Origin: Arthrobacter sp. APC 3897 | GTDB lineage: Bacteria > Actinomycetota > Actinomycetes > Actinomycetales > Micrococcaceae | Direction: 5' to 3' | DNA: 64,000 nucleotides | Assembly: GCF_030407495.1 (NCBI RefSeq) | Contig: NZ_JASDDG010000004.1 | Location: 81,903 to 145,902 of the forward strand | In this document: positions 21,670-29,865 of the stretch, piece after piece | Layout: each line of letters begins with the position of its first letter | How positions within the stretch are numbered: position 1 is the first letter of the stretch | The notes under the pieces: generated by a model | What the model was told of the DNA's origin: nothing | Seen by the model: only the letters and a program-made list of their open reading frames with translations | Databases searched by the model: none | Program-made: the position numbers and the translations under genes

Positions 21670-24600
21670 CTAGCGTCGAACGATGGAGCGCAGCAGACGC
21701 AGGGCAACCGAGAGGGATGCCATGTCTTCGTGCTCCAGCTTGTTCACATCTTCGAACATGACACGGGCGCGTTCCAAATTGTCGGCATTCTGCTCTTCCC
21801 ACAATTCCACCCGCTTCAGCGGGTCATCCCCCGCCTGGCCGGCTGTTGCCGTCAACGCAGCCACCGTCATGTCAGCCACCGTCGAGTACAGGTCATCCCG
21901 CAGCGCAGCGCGGGCCAGAGCCTGCCAGCGGTCACCGCGCGGCAGCTTGGTGATCCGTTCCAGCAGGTCATCCACGCCGAAGCGCTCATAGAGGGCGAAG
22001 TACACGCCCGCGACGTTGGCGGCCGGTTCGTCCACCCGGTTGGCAGCCAGCAGCGCGATGTCCAGCAGGCCGAAGCTTTCGAACAGCTCAGCCCAGTACG
22101 TACCCAGATCCTCGGGGAGCTCCCACTGGCGGGACCGGTCGAGGGCGCTCCGGAAGCGCTCCAGGTCCTCTCCCTGCAGGTACTCGAGCAGGTCCGCCCG
22201 AAGCGGGGTCATGACGGGTTTGAACGCTTCGATGTCCTCATCGATGGAGCTTCCGCGTCCCACATGGTTGATGAACCAGCGCACGGCACGGTCCAGCAGC
22301 CTGCGCATGTCCAGATGGATGGTGGTCCAGTTCTCCGTGGGGAAGCTGGCCGGCAGATGGTTCAGCTCCTCCACGACGCCGTCGATCTCGTAGATTTCCC
22401 GCAGCGCGGTGAAGGCCCGGGCCACCATGGATTCGGTGGCCGAGGTTTCTTCAATGACCCGGAACGCAAACGTGATGCCGCCGATATTGATGATGTCGTT
22501 GGCCACCACGGTGGAGATAATTTCCCGGCGCAGCGGGTGGGTGTCCAGCTGATCCTCGAACCGCTCCACGAGCTGCTTCGGGAAGTACCGGCGCAGCGTG
22601 CCGCTGAAGTAAGGGTCATCGGCCAGGTCCGAGTTGGTCAGTGCCTTGGTCAGCTCGATTTTGGCGTAGGCAGCCAGCACCGACAGCTCGGGCGAGGTGA
22701 GCCCCTCGCCTGCAGCCACCCGGGCGTGCAGCTCTTCATTGGAGGGCAGGGCTTCGAGCTCGCGGTTCAGGTCCGCATGCTTTTCGAGCCAGTCCATCAG
22801 CCGCTCGAAGCTCGGGCTCCATTCAACGACATGGCGGCGGTCGTTGAGCAGGAGCATGTTCTGGTCCTTGTTGTCCTGCAGAACCAGGCGCCCCACTTCA
22901 TCCGTCATGGAATGCAGGAACTCGGCTCGCTCTTCCGGGTCCAGCCGGCCGGCAGCCACCATCCGGTCCACAAAGATCTTGATGTTGACTTCGTGGTCGG
23001 AGCAGTCGACGCCGGCGGAGTTGTCGATCGCATCAGTGTTGAGAATGACTCCGGCACGGGCGGCTTCAATGCGGCCGCGCTGGGTCATCCCCAGGTTTCC
23101 GCCTTCACCAACCACCTTTACCCGCAGGTCGCAGCCGTCCACACGGATCGCGTCGTTCGCCTTGTCCCCCACCTCGGTGTTGGTCTCCGTGGAGGCCTTC
23201 ACATAGGTGCCGATACCGCCGTTGTACAGCAGGTCCACGGGCGCCTTGAGAATCGCGCGGAGCAGGTCCGGCGGGCTCATTTTGGTGACGTGGTCATCCA
23301 GGCCCAGCACCTTGCGGATCTGGGGACTCAGCGGAATGCTCTTGGACTGGCGCGGGAAGACTCCCCCGCCCTCGCTGATCAGCGACGCGTCGTAATCCGC
23401 CCAGGAGGAACGCGGAAGCTCAAAGAGCCGCCGGCGTTCCGCATGGGATGCCGCCGGATCCGGGTTCGGATCCAGGAAGATGTGCCGGTGGTCGAAGGCC
23501 GCCACCAGTTTGGTCTGGTCCGACAGGAGCATGCCGTTGCCGAAGACGTCGCCGCTCATGTCCCCCACGCCGACGGCGGTGAAGGGCTCGGTCTGCGTGT
23601 CCACACCCAGCTCACTGAAGTGCCGCTTGACGGATTCCCAGGCACCGCGGGCAGTGATGCCCATGGCCTTGTGGTCGTAGCCAACGGAGCCGCCCGAGGC
23701 GAAGGCGTCGCCGAGCCAGAAACCGTATTCGGCCGACAGGGCATTGGCGATGTCGGAGAAGGAAGCAGTGCCCTTGTCCGCTGCCACCACGAGGTAGCTG
23801 TCATCGCCGTCGTGGCGCACCACGCGCTGCGGCGGGACCACGCGTTCTTCGCCGTCTTCGGACAGCACCAGGTTGTCGGTAATGTCCAGCAGTGCGCGGA
23901 TGAAGGTGCGGTAGCTTTCCTTGCCCTCTTCCATCCAGGCCGCGCGGTCCGCTGCCGGATCCGGCAGCTGCTTGGCGTAGAACCCGCCCTTGGCGCCGGT
24001 GGGAACGATCACCGCGTTCTTTACTGTCTGTGCCTTGACCAGACCAAGGATTTCGGTGCGGAAGTCTTCGCGCCGGTCCGACCAGCGCAGCCCGCCGCGG
24101 GCCACTTCGCCGAAGCGCAGATGCACGCCTTCGACCCGCGGGGAGTAAACCCACACTTCGTACTTGGGCCGCGGGAACGGAGCGCCTTCAATGGCGGCCG
24201 TGTTCAGCTTGAAACTGACGTACGGCTTGTCCTGGTAGAAGTTGGTGCGCAGGGTCGAGTTGATCAGGTTCGCTATGGTGCGCAGGACGCGGTCTGCGTC
24301 CAGCGTGGGCACCTGCTCCAGGCCCGAGTCCAGCGCGGCACGGGCCGATTCCTCGGCGGCAGGGCGCTCTTCCCCGGACAGGTCCGGATCAAACCTGGCC
24401 TCAAACAGGGCCACCAGCGCCCGGGCCACGTCCGGATTTCGGCGCAGCGTGCCCGCAACGAAACCGTAGGAATTGGTGTTGCCCAGCTGGCGCATGTACT
24501 TGGCGTAGCTGCGCAGGATGACTACCTGGCGCCAGGAGAGTCCCTGTTCGAGAATGAGCCGGTCGAAGTAATCGGACTCGCTTGCTCCCGACATGCCGGC

Positions 24601-26514
24601 GCGGAAGGCCTCGGCCAGCAGCGAACCGGTCTTCACCGGATCCATCCCTGCCGGGTACTTCAGTCCCAGGTCGTACAGGAACACTGTGGTGCCGTCTCCC
24701 CGGCGGATTTCGTAGGGGCGTTCGTCCAGCACTTCCAGTCCCAGGTTGTGCAGGGTGGGCAGCAGCTGCGTCAGGGAGCGCGGCTCGAGAAGGTACAGCT
24801 TCAGCCGTGCGTCTTCATCACCGGTAACACCGGTGCGCTCCGGGACATAGACAAACAGTTCGGGGGCGGAGTCAGGGGCTGCCAGCCGCGCCTCAAAGCG
24901 TGCAATGTCTTCCAGGGCGTCTTCGACTTCATAACCCACCCGGTAATTCTCGGGGAAGGCTTCAACCCACAGGCCTGCCAGCCTTTCGGCATCGCTGCCG
25001 TACTCTGCCCGGACAACTTCGCTGATCCCTTCGCTCCAGGAACGCGCAGCCTTAACCAGCCGCTGCTCCAGGGCAGCCGGGTCCAGATCCTTCATCTCGA
25101 CGCCGCGCGGCAGGCGGATACGGAAGAAGAGGCGGGCCAGGGCGGACTCGGTCAGCCTCGCTTCGAAATCGATGGATTCGGCATTGAAGCTTGAACGCAG
25201 TTCATCCTGGATGCGCAGGCGGACCGAGGTGTTGTACCGGTCCCGCGGCAGGAAGACCAGCGCGGACATGAACCGGCCGTAGACATCGGGGCGGAGGAAC
25301 AGGCGGGTACGGCGTCGTTCCTGCAGCCGCAGGATGCTCCGGGCAGTCTCCAGCAGTGTTTCCACATCAATCTGGAAAAGCTCGTCCCGCGGATAGGTCT
25401 CCAGGATGGACAGCAGGTCTTTTCCTGAATGCGAATCCGCGGGAAAGCCTGCCCGGCGCATGACTTCACGGACCTTGTCCCGAACGATCGGCACGTTGCG
25501 CACCGAACCGGTATAGGCGCCGGTGGAGAAAAGCCCAATGAACCTGCGCTCACCGTTGACGTTCCCCTGCGCGTCGAATCGCTTGACGCCGATGTAGTCC
25601 AGATAAGCGGCACGGTGAACGGTGGAACGCGAATTGGCTTTGGTAATCACCAGCGCACGCTTCTCGCGTGCCTTGGCCCGGCCGGCGCTGGTCAGGTGCT
25701 GGACACGGCGGGCACCCGAGGCGCGGCTCAGCAGCCCCAGGCCTTTGTCCTCGCTGACCTGCAGCAGATCTTCGCCGTTTTCGGTGATGAGGTCATATTC
25801 CCGGTAGCCGAGGAAGGTGAAGTTTCCGTTGTCCAGCCAGGAAAGAAGCTCACGGGCCTGCTGGATATCGGGAATGCTGCCTGCGTTGCCGGCAGCTTCC
25901 AGGGAACGGGAAACTTCATGGACCTTCGCTCGCATTGCCGGCCAATCGGTGACAGCCAGCCGTACATCCTCGAGGACCTTACGCAGCCCCTCGACCAGCT
26001 CGGTGCGCTGGGCTTCGTCGCCCACGCGTCCAATTTCGACGGCAATCCATGACTCCACCCGGGTGGTCTCGTCCTGGCTGCCCAGCAGGCTGGAAAGATT
26101 GGGCAGGGCTGCGGTGTCTCCGCTGGAGACACCGGCCGCGGAAGGAACGCGGTGGACTGACTGCAGTTCGCCGGTCCCGCGGTCGCGGCTGGCCAGGAAC
26201 GTCGGGTGCACCACCAGCCGGATCGCAGCATTGCGGCGCACCACTTCGGCGGTCACCGAATCCACCAGGAACGGCATGTCATCAGTAACGATCAGGATGA
26301 TGCTGGCATCATCCTGATCGAACATCTCCACGGATGCCTGGCCTTCCGGCCGAACAGCGCCCAGCGCTCTGTGGCGCCGGGCCCTTTCCTGCAGTGCCGA
26401 CGGCGGATATCCGGCTGCGTCTTCCCCCGCCAGATGTTCGTAGTAGTTCCCTATGAATTCATCCAGGGAATCGTCGGTACCTGGTAGATCCGGAATACGG
26501 GATCCAGACGACAT
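21670..26514 (-). CDS. gdh: NAD-specific glutamate dehydrogenase, large (about 180 kDa) type
   Basis: 1614 residues, the size of the GDH-180 class, which oxidises glutamate to 2-oxoglutarate and ammonia with NAD. The N-terminal 700 residues carry ACT-like regulatory parts (VTDDMPFLVDSVTAEVVRR). The catalytic core has GGLRWSDRREDFRTE, KNAVIVPTGAKGGFYAKQLP (substrate-binding lysines) and AVGVGDMSGDVFGNGMLLS (the dinucleotide-binding turn), then GANLG-like GEGGNLGMTQRGR. The ATG at 26514 has GGAGG seven bases upstream. It is the largest gene here. A perfect 15-bp inverted repeat sits within its 5' part (26289-26320). Opposite-strand open frames over 3 kb long are composition shadows. Confidence 0.95.
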   Translation of the reverse strand: MSSGSRIPDLPGTDDSLDEFIGNYYEHLAGEDAAGYPPSALQERARRHRALGAVRPEGQASVEMFDQDDASIILIVTDDMPFLVDSVTAEVVRRNAAIRLVVHPTFLASRDRGTGELQSVHRVPSAAGVSSGDTAALPNLSSLLGSQDETTRVESWIAVEIGRVGDEAQRTELVEGLRKVLEDVRLAVTDWPAMRAKVHEVSRSLEAAGNAGSIPDIQQARELLSWLDNGNFTFLGYREYDLITENGEDLLQVSEDKGLGLLSRASGARRVQHLTSAGRAKAREKRALVITKANSRSTVHRAAYLDYIGVKRFDAQGNVNGERRFIGLFSTGAYTGSVRNVPIVRDKVREVMRRAGFPADSHSGKDLLSILETYPRDELFQIDVETLLETARSILRLQERRRTRLFLRPDVYGRFMSALVFLPRDRYNTSVRLRIQDELRSSFNAESIDFEARLTESALARLFFRIRLPRGVEMKDLDPAALEQRLVKAARSWSEGISEVVRAEYGSDAERLAGLWVEAFPENYRVGYEVEDALEDIARFEARLAAPDSAPELFVYVPERTGVTGDEDARLKLYLLEPRSLTQLLPTLHNLGLEVLDERPYEIRRGDGTTVFLYDLGLKYPAGMDPVKTGSLLAEAFRAGMSGASESDYFDRLILEQGLSWRQVVILRSYAKYMRQLGNTNSYGFVAGTLRRNPDVARALVALFEARFDPDLSGEERPAAEESARAALDSGLEQVPTLDADRVLRTIANLINSTLRTNFYQDKPYVSFKLNTAAIEGAPFPRPKYEVWVYSPRVEGVHLRFGEVARGGLRWSDRREDFRTEILGLVKAQTVKNAVIVPTGAKGGFYAKQLPDPAADRAAWMEEGKESYRTFIRALLDITDNLVLSEDGEERVVPPQRVVRHDGDDSYLVVAADKGTASFSDIANALSAEYGFWLGDAFASGGSVGYDHKAMGITARGAWESVKRHFSELGVDTQTEPFTAVGVGDMSGDVFGNGMLLSDQTKLVAAFDHRHIFLDPNPDPAASHAERRRLFELPRSSWADYDASLISEGGGVFPRQSKSIPLSPQIRKVLGLDDHVTKMSPPDLLRAILKAPVDLLYNGGIGTYVKASTETNTEVGDKANDAIRVDGCDLRVKVVGEGGNLGMTQRGRIEAARAGVILNTDAIDNSAGVDCSDHEVNIKIFVDRMVAAGRLDPEERAEFLHSMTDEVGRLVLQDNKDQNMLLLNDRRHVVEWSPSFERLMDWLEKHADLNRELEALPSNEELHARVAAGEGLTSPELSVLAAYAKIELTKALTNSDLADDPYFSGTLRRYFPKQLVERFEDQLDTHPLRREIISTVVANDIINIGGITFAFRVIEETSATESMVARAFTALREIYEIDGVVEELNHLPASFPTENWTTIHLDMRRLLDRAVRWFINHVGRGSSIDEDIEAFKPVMTPLRADLLEYLQGEDLERFRSALDRSRQWELPEDLGTYWAELFESFGLLDIALLAANRVDEPAANVAGVYFALYERFGVDDLLERITKLPRGDRWQALARAALRDDLYSTVADMTVAALTATAGQAGDDPLKRVELWEEQNADNLERARVMFEDVNKLEHEDMASLSVALRLLRSIVRR
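26289..26320. repeat. Perfect 15-bp inverted repeat inside the gdh coding sequence
   Basis: CGATCAGGATGATGC (26289-26303) and GCATCATCCTGATCG (26306-26320) are exact reverse complements separated by TG. They encode the stretch from FDQDDAS to IILIV near residue 70. As RNA it would form a stable hairpin about 200 bases into the message. Confidence 0.85.
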
Positions 26515-26599
26515 GTAATACGCCTCCGTTATAGCCTTCTTTGCAACCCGCTTCTTTGCGGATGGCCTTACCCGAGCCTATCCCGCAAGAATGAAAAGG

Positions 26600-27964
26600 T
26601 CACTTTGCAGCTGCTGCCGCCCGGCCGGCACGCCGCCTGGTGGAGACCCGCACATTCGCGAGCGCTGCTATCGCGTGTCGCAGCGGCGATGAGGGCGCCG
26701 TTTCCAGCAGCGCCGACCCCGCCAGCAGCGCCGCATCAACCGCGGCGAACTCTGCCGGAAGGAAAGCGGTCACGGGGTTTCCCGGGCCGAAGCGTTCCCA
26801 CGCATCCCGCAGCTGCCGCTCGGGGGAACGCCCCACGGATGAGGCGCGAACCTTGTTCAGCACAACTTTCGGCGCCGAGCCTGGTACAGCGGATTCCAAT
26901 TCGGTGAGGGCCCGGACGAGCCGGGGCACCCCCACTGAATCCGCTGAGCCGACGGCAAAGATGGTGTCCGCCAGTTCAAGTGCCCGCAGCGTGGCACCGT
27001 TTCTCCGCGGGGCCATGGTGTCGAAGCTGAGCTCTTCATCCGTCTCCAGACTGAACCCGCAGTCAATGACGATCAGTTCCATGGCCTTCCGTGCCTGCTC
27101 CACCACCAGGCCCAGTGCCGTGGGACGCAGCTCGATCCATCGGTCCGAGCGGGTGATGCCCGTCAACACCAGCAGCCGCTCCCCCTTCAGCGACACGCTG
27201 AGGGTGCTGCGGATCAGGGAGTCTGCGTCCAGCAGTCCCTGATCCGCCAAACGGCAGGCCTGGGCCACTCCTGCTGATTCATCAAGGAGTCCCAGATGCG
27301 CGGCAACGGAGGAACCGTAGGTATCAGCATCAATCAGGAGAACGGTTTTGCCTGCAGCCGCGGCCTCGGCTGCCAGGTTGACGGCGAGCGTGGTCCTGCC
27401 CGGCGCTCCCGCCGGTCCCCAGACTGCCACCACCGAACCGTCCACGCGGCTGCCGCCGGCCCCGGTTTCCTGTGCCTGCTCCGAGTTGTCCCCGTCCGCC
27501 CGCTGTCCCGGAGCCCGTCCCGCCGCCCCCGGGAAACCGTGCCCGCTGTGGGCCCCCGCTGCCCAGGTATCCAGGGCTGCCGCCGGATCTGCCGGATAGG
27601 CCGGGCCGTCTCCGGCCTTCAGGCCTTCCACTGCAGCCGCGACGAGGTCGGAGAGCGCTTCAGGGGCCGATCCCCGGGGCGCATGGACAATGTTCAGTGC
27701 GTCAAGGCGGCGAAGAGCTCCTTCCTCATCCGCAAGCACCAGCAGCGCCACGCCCGATGCCGCCAGCCGCTCTGCCAGGGCCGCGGTGACTTCCCCGGCG
27801 TCGTCGGACACAATGGCTGCCCGTGCTATCCCGCTCTGGCACGCCGCAATCAGCTCGGGCAGCTCAGCACAGCGGCGCACAACGGTGACCGGACCGTGCA
27901 GCCGTTCCAGATCCTGCACGAGGTTCCCCACACCGCTGCCCACCGTGACGACAGGAATACTCAT
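26600..27964 (-). CDS. CpaE/Ssd-like ParA-family protein with altered P-loop
   Basis: 454 residues. The first 115 or so resemble the receiver-like domain of CpaE. A low-complexity linker (115-175) leads to a ParA/MinD-like ATPase domain. Its P-loop reads GPAGAPGRTT (183-192), with alanine and arginine where ParA proteins have the two lysines; LLIDADTYGSSVA is the next ParA block and LIVIDCGFSL the Walker B region. CpaE proteins position Tad pilus machinery; actinobacterial relatives are also annotated septum-site-determining (Ssd). It overlaps the SAF-domain gene by 4 bases. The CpaF gene normally following is absent; gdh follows instead. Confidence 0.8.
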   Translation of the reverse strand: MSIPVVTVGSGVGNLVQDLERLHGPVTVVRRCAELPELIAACQSGIARAAIVSDDAGEVTAALAERLAASGVALLVLADEEGALRRLDALNIVHAPRGSAPEALSDLVAAAVEGLKAGDGPAYPADPAAALDTWAAGAHSGHGFPGAAGRAPGQRADGDNSEQAQETGAGGSRVDGSVVAVWGPAGAPGRTTLAVNLAAEAAAAGKTVLLIDADTYGSSVAAHLGLLDESAGVAQACRLADQGLLDADSLIRSTLSVSLKGERLLVLTGITRSDRWIELRPTALGLVVEQARKAMELIVIDCGFSLETDEELSFDTMAPRRNGATLRALELADTIFAVGSADSVGVPRLVRALTELESAVPGSAPKVVLNKVRASSVGRSPERQLRDAWERFGPGNPVTAFLPAEFAAVDAALLAGSALLETAPSSPLRHAIAALANVRVSTRRRAGRAAAAAK

Positions 27965-28608
27965 GACCCGGCCGCCGGGTTGAGGACCACCGAAATCCGG
28001 GCACCGTTGGACTGGGCGCTGAGCAGCGACGGGAGATCGTCATCCCCGACCAGAATCAGTATCTGCGTGGCGCGGTTTGCCCCCAGCACGGATTCATCAA
28101 TGCTGATCTCAGAGATTTCGGCTGCCGTCAGAATCTGCTGAGGCTCTTTGAATCCGTTGCGTTCATCCGGCAGGGACACCCACACGTCAACCCTGGACCC
28201 GGCTTCGGTTCCGGCCGGCAGCGGGTCATCAACGCGAAGACCAACCGGCTTCCGGTCCAGTTCATCCGCTTTGCCCAGATCAGCCCGGGACAGCAGCTCA
28301 CCCTTCCTCAGCAGGGACGAAGCCACCATGTTGTCCGGAATGCCCTCGGCCGCCGGAAGATAAGCCCCTGAAACCTCCCCGAGGCGAACCGGCACCACCG
28401 CGAAGTCCTCAGCGGTGACCCGGGTTCCCAGCGGGATGGCGTCCTCGACGGCGAACACGTCGGTGGTTTCGTCCGCCGCACCGACCAGCCCGACAACACC
28501 TGCCGTTGAGGCAAGGACCAACAGTATCCCCAGAAGCAGCCGGGGATCTTTCCATGACGGTTTTTTCAGGCGCGGCGCGGACGCCTGCGTGTTTGCTGCG
28601 AGACTCAT
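27961..28608 (-). CDS. SAF-domain protein, CpaB/RcpC-like
   Basis: 215 residues from the ATG at 28608 (AGGGGGAAGA just upstream). A single membrane anchor (about 24-45, LLLGILLVLASTAGVVGLVG) is followed by a SAF domain: AIPLGTRVTAEDFAVVPVRL and later DLGKADELDRKPVGLRVDD. SAF proteins of the CpaB/RcpC group sit on the outer side of the membrane and assist Tad pilus assembly. It is coupled to the CpaE-like gene by ATGA. The promoter region, shared divergently with the HTH gene, contains a TGTGGATAA nonamer. Confidence 0.8.
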   Translation of the reverse strand: MSLAANTQASAPRLKKPSWKDPRLLLGILLVLASTAGVVGLVGAADETTDVFAVEDAIPLGTRVTAEDFAVVPVRLGEVSGAYLPAAEGIPDNMVASSLLRKGELLSRADLGKADELDRKPVGLRVDDPLPAGTEAGSRVDVWVSLPDERNGFKEPQQILTAAEISEISIDESVLGANRATQILILVGDDDLPSLLSAQSNGARISVVLNPAAGS

Positions 28609-28722
28609 TCTTCCCCCTGGTGGCACCGGAATCCGGGCCGCAAAAGCTCCGGATTGGCAATCGGTGTCATTGTTAACCACAAATCTGCGGAAGAACACGG
28701 TGTTTGCGGGAAATGTTCAAAG

Positions 28723-28731
28723 TGTGGATAA
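28723..28731. promoter_or_regulatory. DnaA-box-like nonamer TGTGGATAA
   Basis: Second exact copy of the nonamer in this window, 115 bp upstream of the SAF-domain gene and about 97 bp before the divergent HTH gene. The first copy precedes the cpaF-like gene. Nearby, CCCATC and GATGGG (28736-28758) form a short inverted repeat. Confidence 0.35.
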
Positions 28732-28827
28732 CCCGCCCATCCCGATACCGGAGATGGGAGACTAATGGCAGCGTTCTGAAAAAGGAACATGCGCCCGAGG
28801 AATACAGAGAAACACAGAGGTAGAAAC

Positions 28828-29061
28828 GTGGATGAAAAGAGGTTCCTGACACTGGCTGATGTCGGTGAGGTGCTGAACATATCCTCGTCACAGACGTACG
28901 CCCTGGTGCGTTCCGGAGAGCTGCCGGCCATCCAAATTGGAGGACGGGGCCAGTGGCGGGTGGAATCGCGCGTGCTCGAAGAGTTCATTGCCGATGCATA
29001 CCGCCGTTCGGCCTCCGCCATTCGCGAGGACGCGTCCCAGGTCCACGCTGCCAAGCAGTAA
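28828..29061 (+). CDS. BldC-like small helix-turn-helix DNA-binding protein
   Basis: 77 residues from a GTG with AGAGG seven bases upstream; an ATG at 28789 would add 13 residues without a ribosome site. FLTLADVGEVLNISSSQTYA is the winged MerR/excisionase-type helix-turn-helix, then VRSGELPAIQIGGRGQWRV forms the wing. There is no effector or coiled-coil domain. BldC, of this build, binds direct repeats as head-to-tail oligomers. A 10-bp-phased repeat array lies 700 bases downstream (29761-29820). It is divergent from the SAF/CpaE pair. Close relatives beside SAF genes are common in Arthrobacter, as I recall. Confidence 0.82.
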   Translation: MDEKRFLTLADVGEVLNISSSQTYALVRSGELPAIQIGGRGQWRVESRVLEEFIADAYRRSASAIREDASQVHAAKQ

Positions 29062-29089
29062 CCCGCCTGGCCCCGCCGCCTGCGGCCGG

Positions 29090-29647
29090 CTACAGCAGTG
29101 ACGAGACCACGGCAACCGATTGCAGGGCAAGAACGTAAACGCCCCGCACGTTTTCCGGCCTGCGCGCTTCTCCGCGGGGTATGAGCGACAGCTCAAAGAA
29201 GTCCTTGCCGACCCGATCAACGCTGCCTTCCAGGGCTGCGGCCGGCTGCTGTCCAGCGGGATAAACCCGTACCGACGCACGGTCCCGGGAGAGCCCCCGG
29301 AGCGCGGATGCGAGACCTAACCGGGGCGCCGGTGTCCCGGAAGCGGAGAAACGGTCCATTCCGGCGATAAACACCACGTGGTTCAGGGCAATCACGGACG
29401 ACTGTCCGCCTGTTTCCAGGACCATCCACCCGCGGCCCACATGGCTCAGTACCCCCTGAAAAGACCCGGGAAGTCCAACATCCACCTTCAGCGGCCTTCC
29501 CATTTGGCTTTGCAGGCGCCCCGACATCTCCATTGCGGCGAAGTCCGTCCGAAGACGCTCTGCCACCTCGGAATCACGGACAGCATCGCGGGCGGAGGCC
29601 AGCTGGGCCTCCATATCGGCAAAAAGAGCATCCCATCGCATTGGCAC
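29090..29647 (-). CDS. Unrecognised protein with two Sm-like beta-barrel repeats (predicted)
   Basis: 185 residues; I do not recognise the family. Residues 5-48 look alpha-helical and charged. Two beta-rich halves follow. In the first, QGVLSHVGRGWMVLE (64-78) leads to SVIALNHVVFI (84-94); in the second, EGSVDRVGKDFFELS (140-154) leads to VYVLALQSVAVV (170-181). The halves share G, VG, L, AL and V at matching places, with an 11-residue insertion in the second. The pattern (bent strand with G, later hydrophobic strand ending in a valine-rich edge) recalls Sm/Hfq-type or SH3-like barrels. No signal peptide or membrane segment. It is convergent with the BldC-like gene and divergent from the LysM gene. 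Confidence 0.65.
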   Translation of the reverse strand: MPMRWDALFADMEAQLASARDAVRDSEVAERLRTDFAAMEMSGRLQSQMGRPLKVDVGLPGSFQGVLSHVGRGWMVLETGGQSSVIALNHVVFIAGMDRFSASGTPAPRLGLASALRGLSRDRASVRVYPAGQQPAAALEGSVDRVGKDFFELSLIPRGEARRPENVRGVYVLALQSVAVVSSLL

Positions 29648-29760
29648 AGGCTAACGGCTCCCATCAGTGTCACCCAGCGAAGAGCTCAACAAACATTCTC
29701 CAAATCACCCTAGACACGCTGCCTCCCGACATGTAGACAAGTCCCACCAAACGAAGTTAT

Positions 29761-29820
29761 TGACATCAAACAACGTCAAACTGCATCAAAAAGCATCACA
29801 TCGCTCCAAAAGCACCCAAG
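29761..29820. repeat. Array of 10-bp-phased CATCAAA-type direct repeats
   Basis: From 29761 each 10-base step repeats the pattern: TGACATCAAA, CAACGTCAAA, CTGCATCAAA, AAGCATCACA, TCGCTCCAAA. A weaker continuation (AGCACCCAAG) follows, and CAA-ending decamers also precede it. The AT-rich array occupies the intergenic region between the 185-residue protein (start 29647) and the LysM gene (start 29866). The exact one-turn period puts every repeat on one face of the helix. TTGACA at 29760-29765 could be a -35 element. Confidence 0.8.
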
Positions 29821-29865
29821 AACCGGGTGCTCCAGGGTTAGAACCGGCGGAAGGAAGGCAGCACG

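Noticed and set aside
21379..25194. A 1271-codon open frame on the plus strand.
   Set aside because: It lies wholly opposite the 1614-residue glutamate dehydrogenase, has no recognisable motif and shows the His/Gln/Arg/Val-rich composition of a GC-rich antisense shadow.
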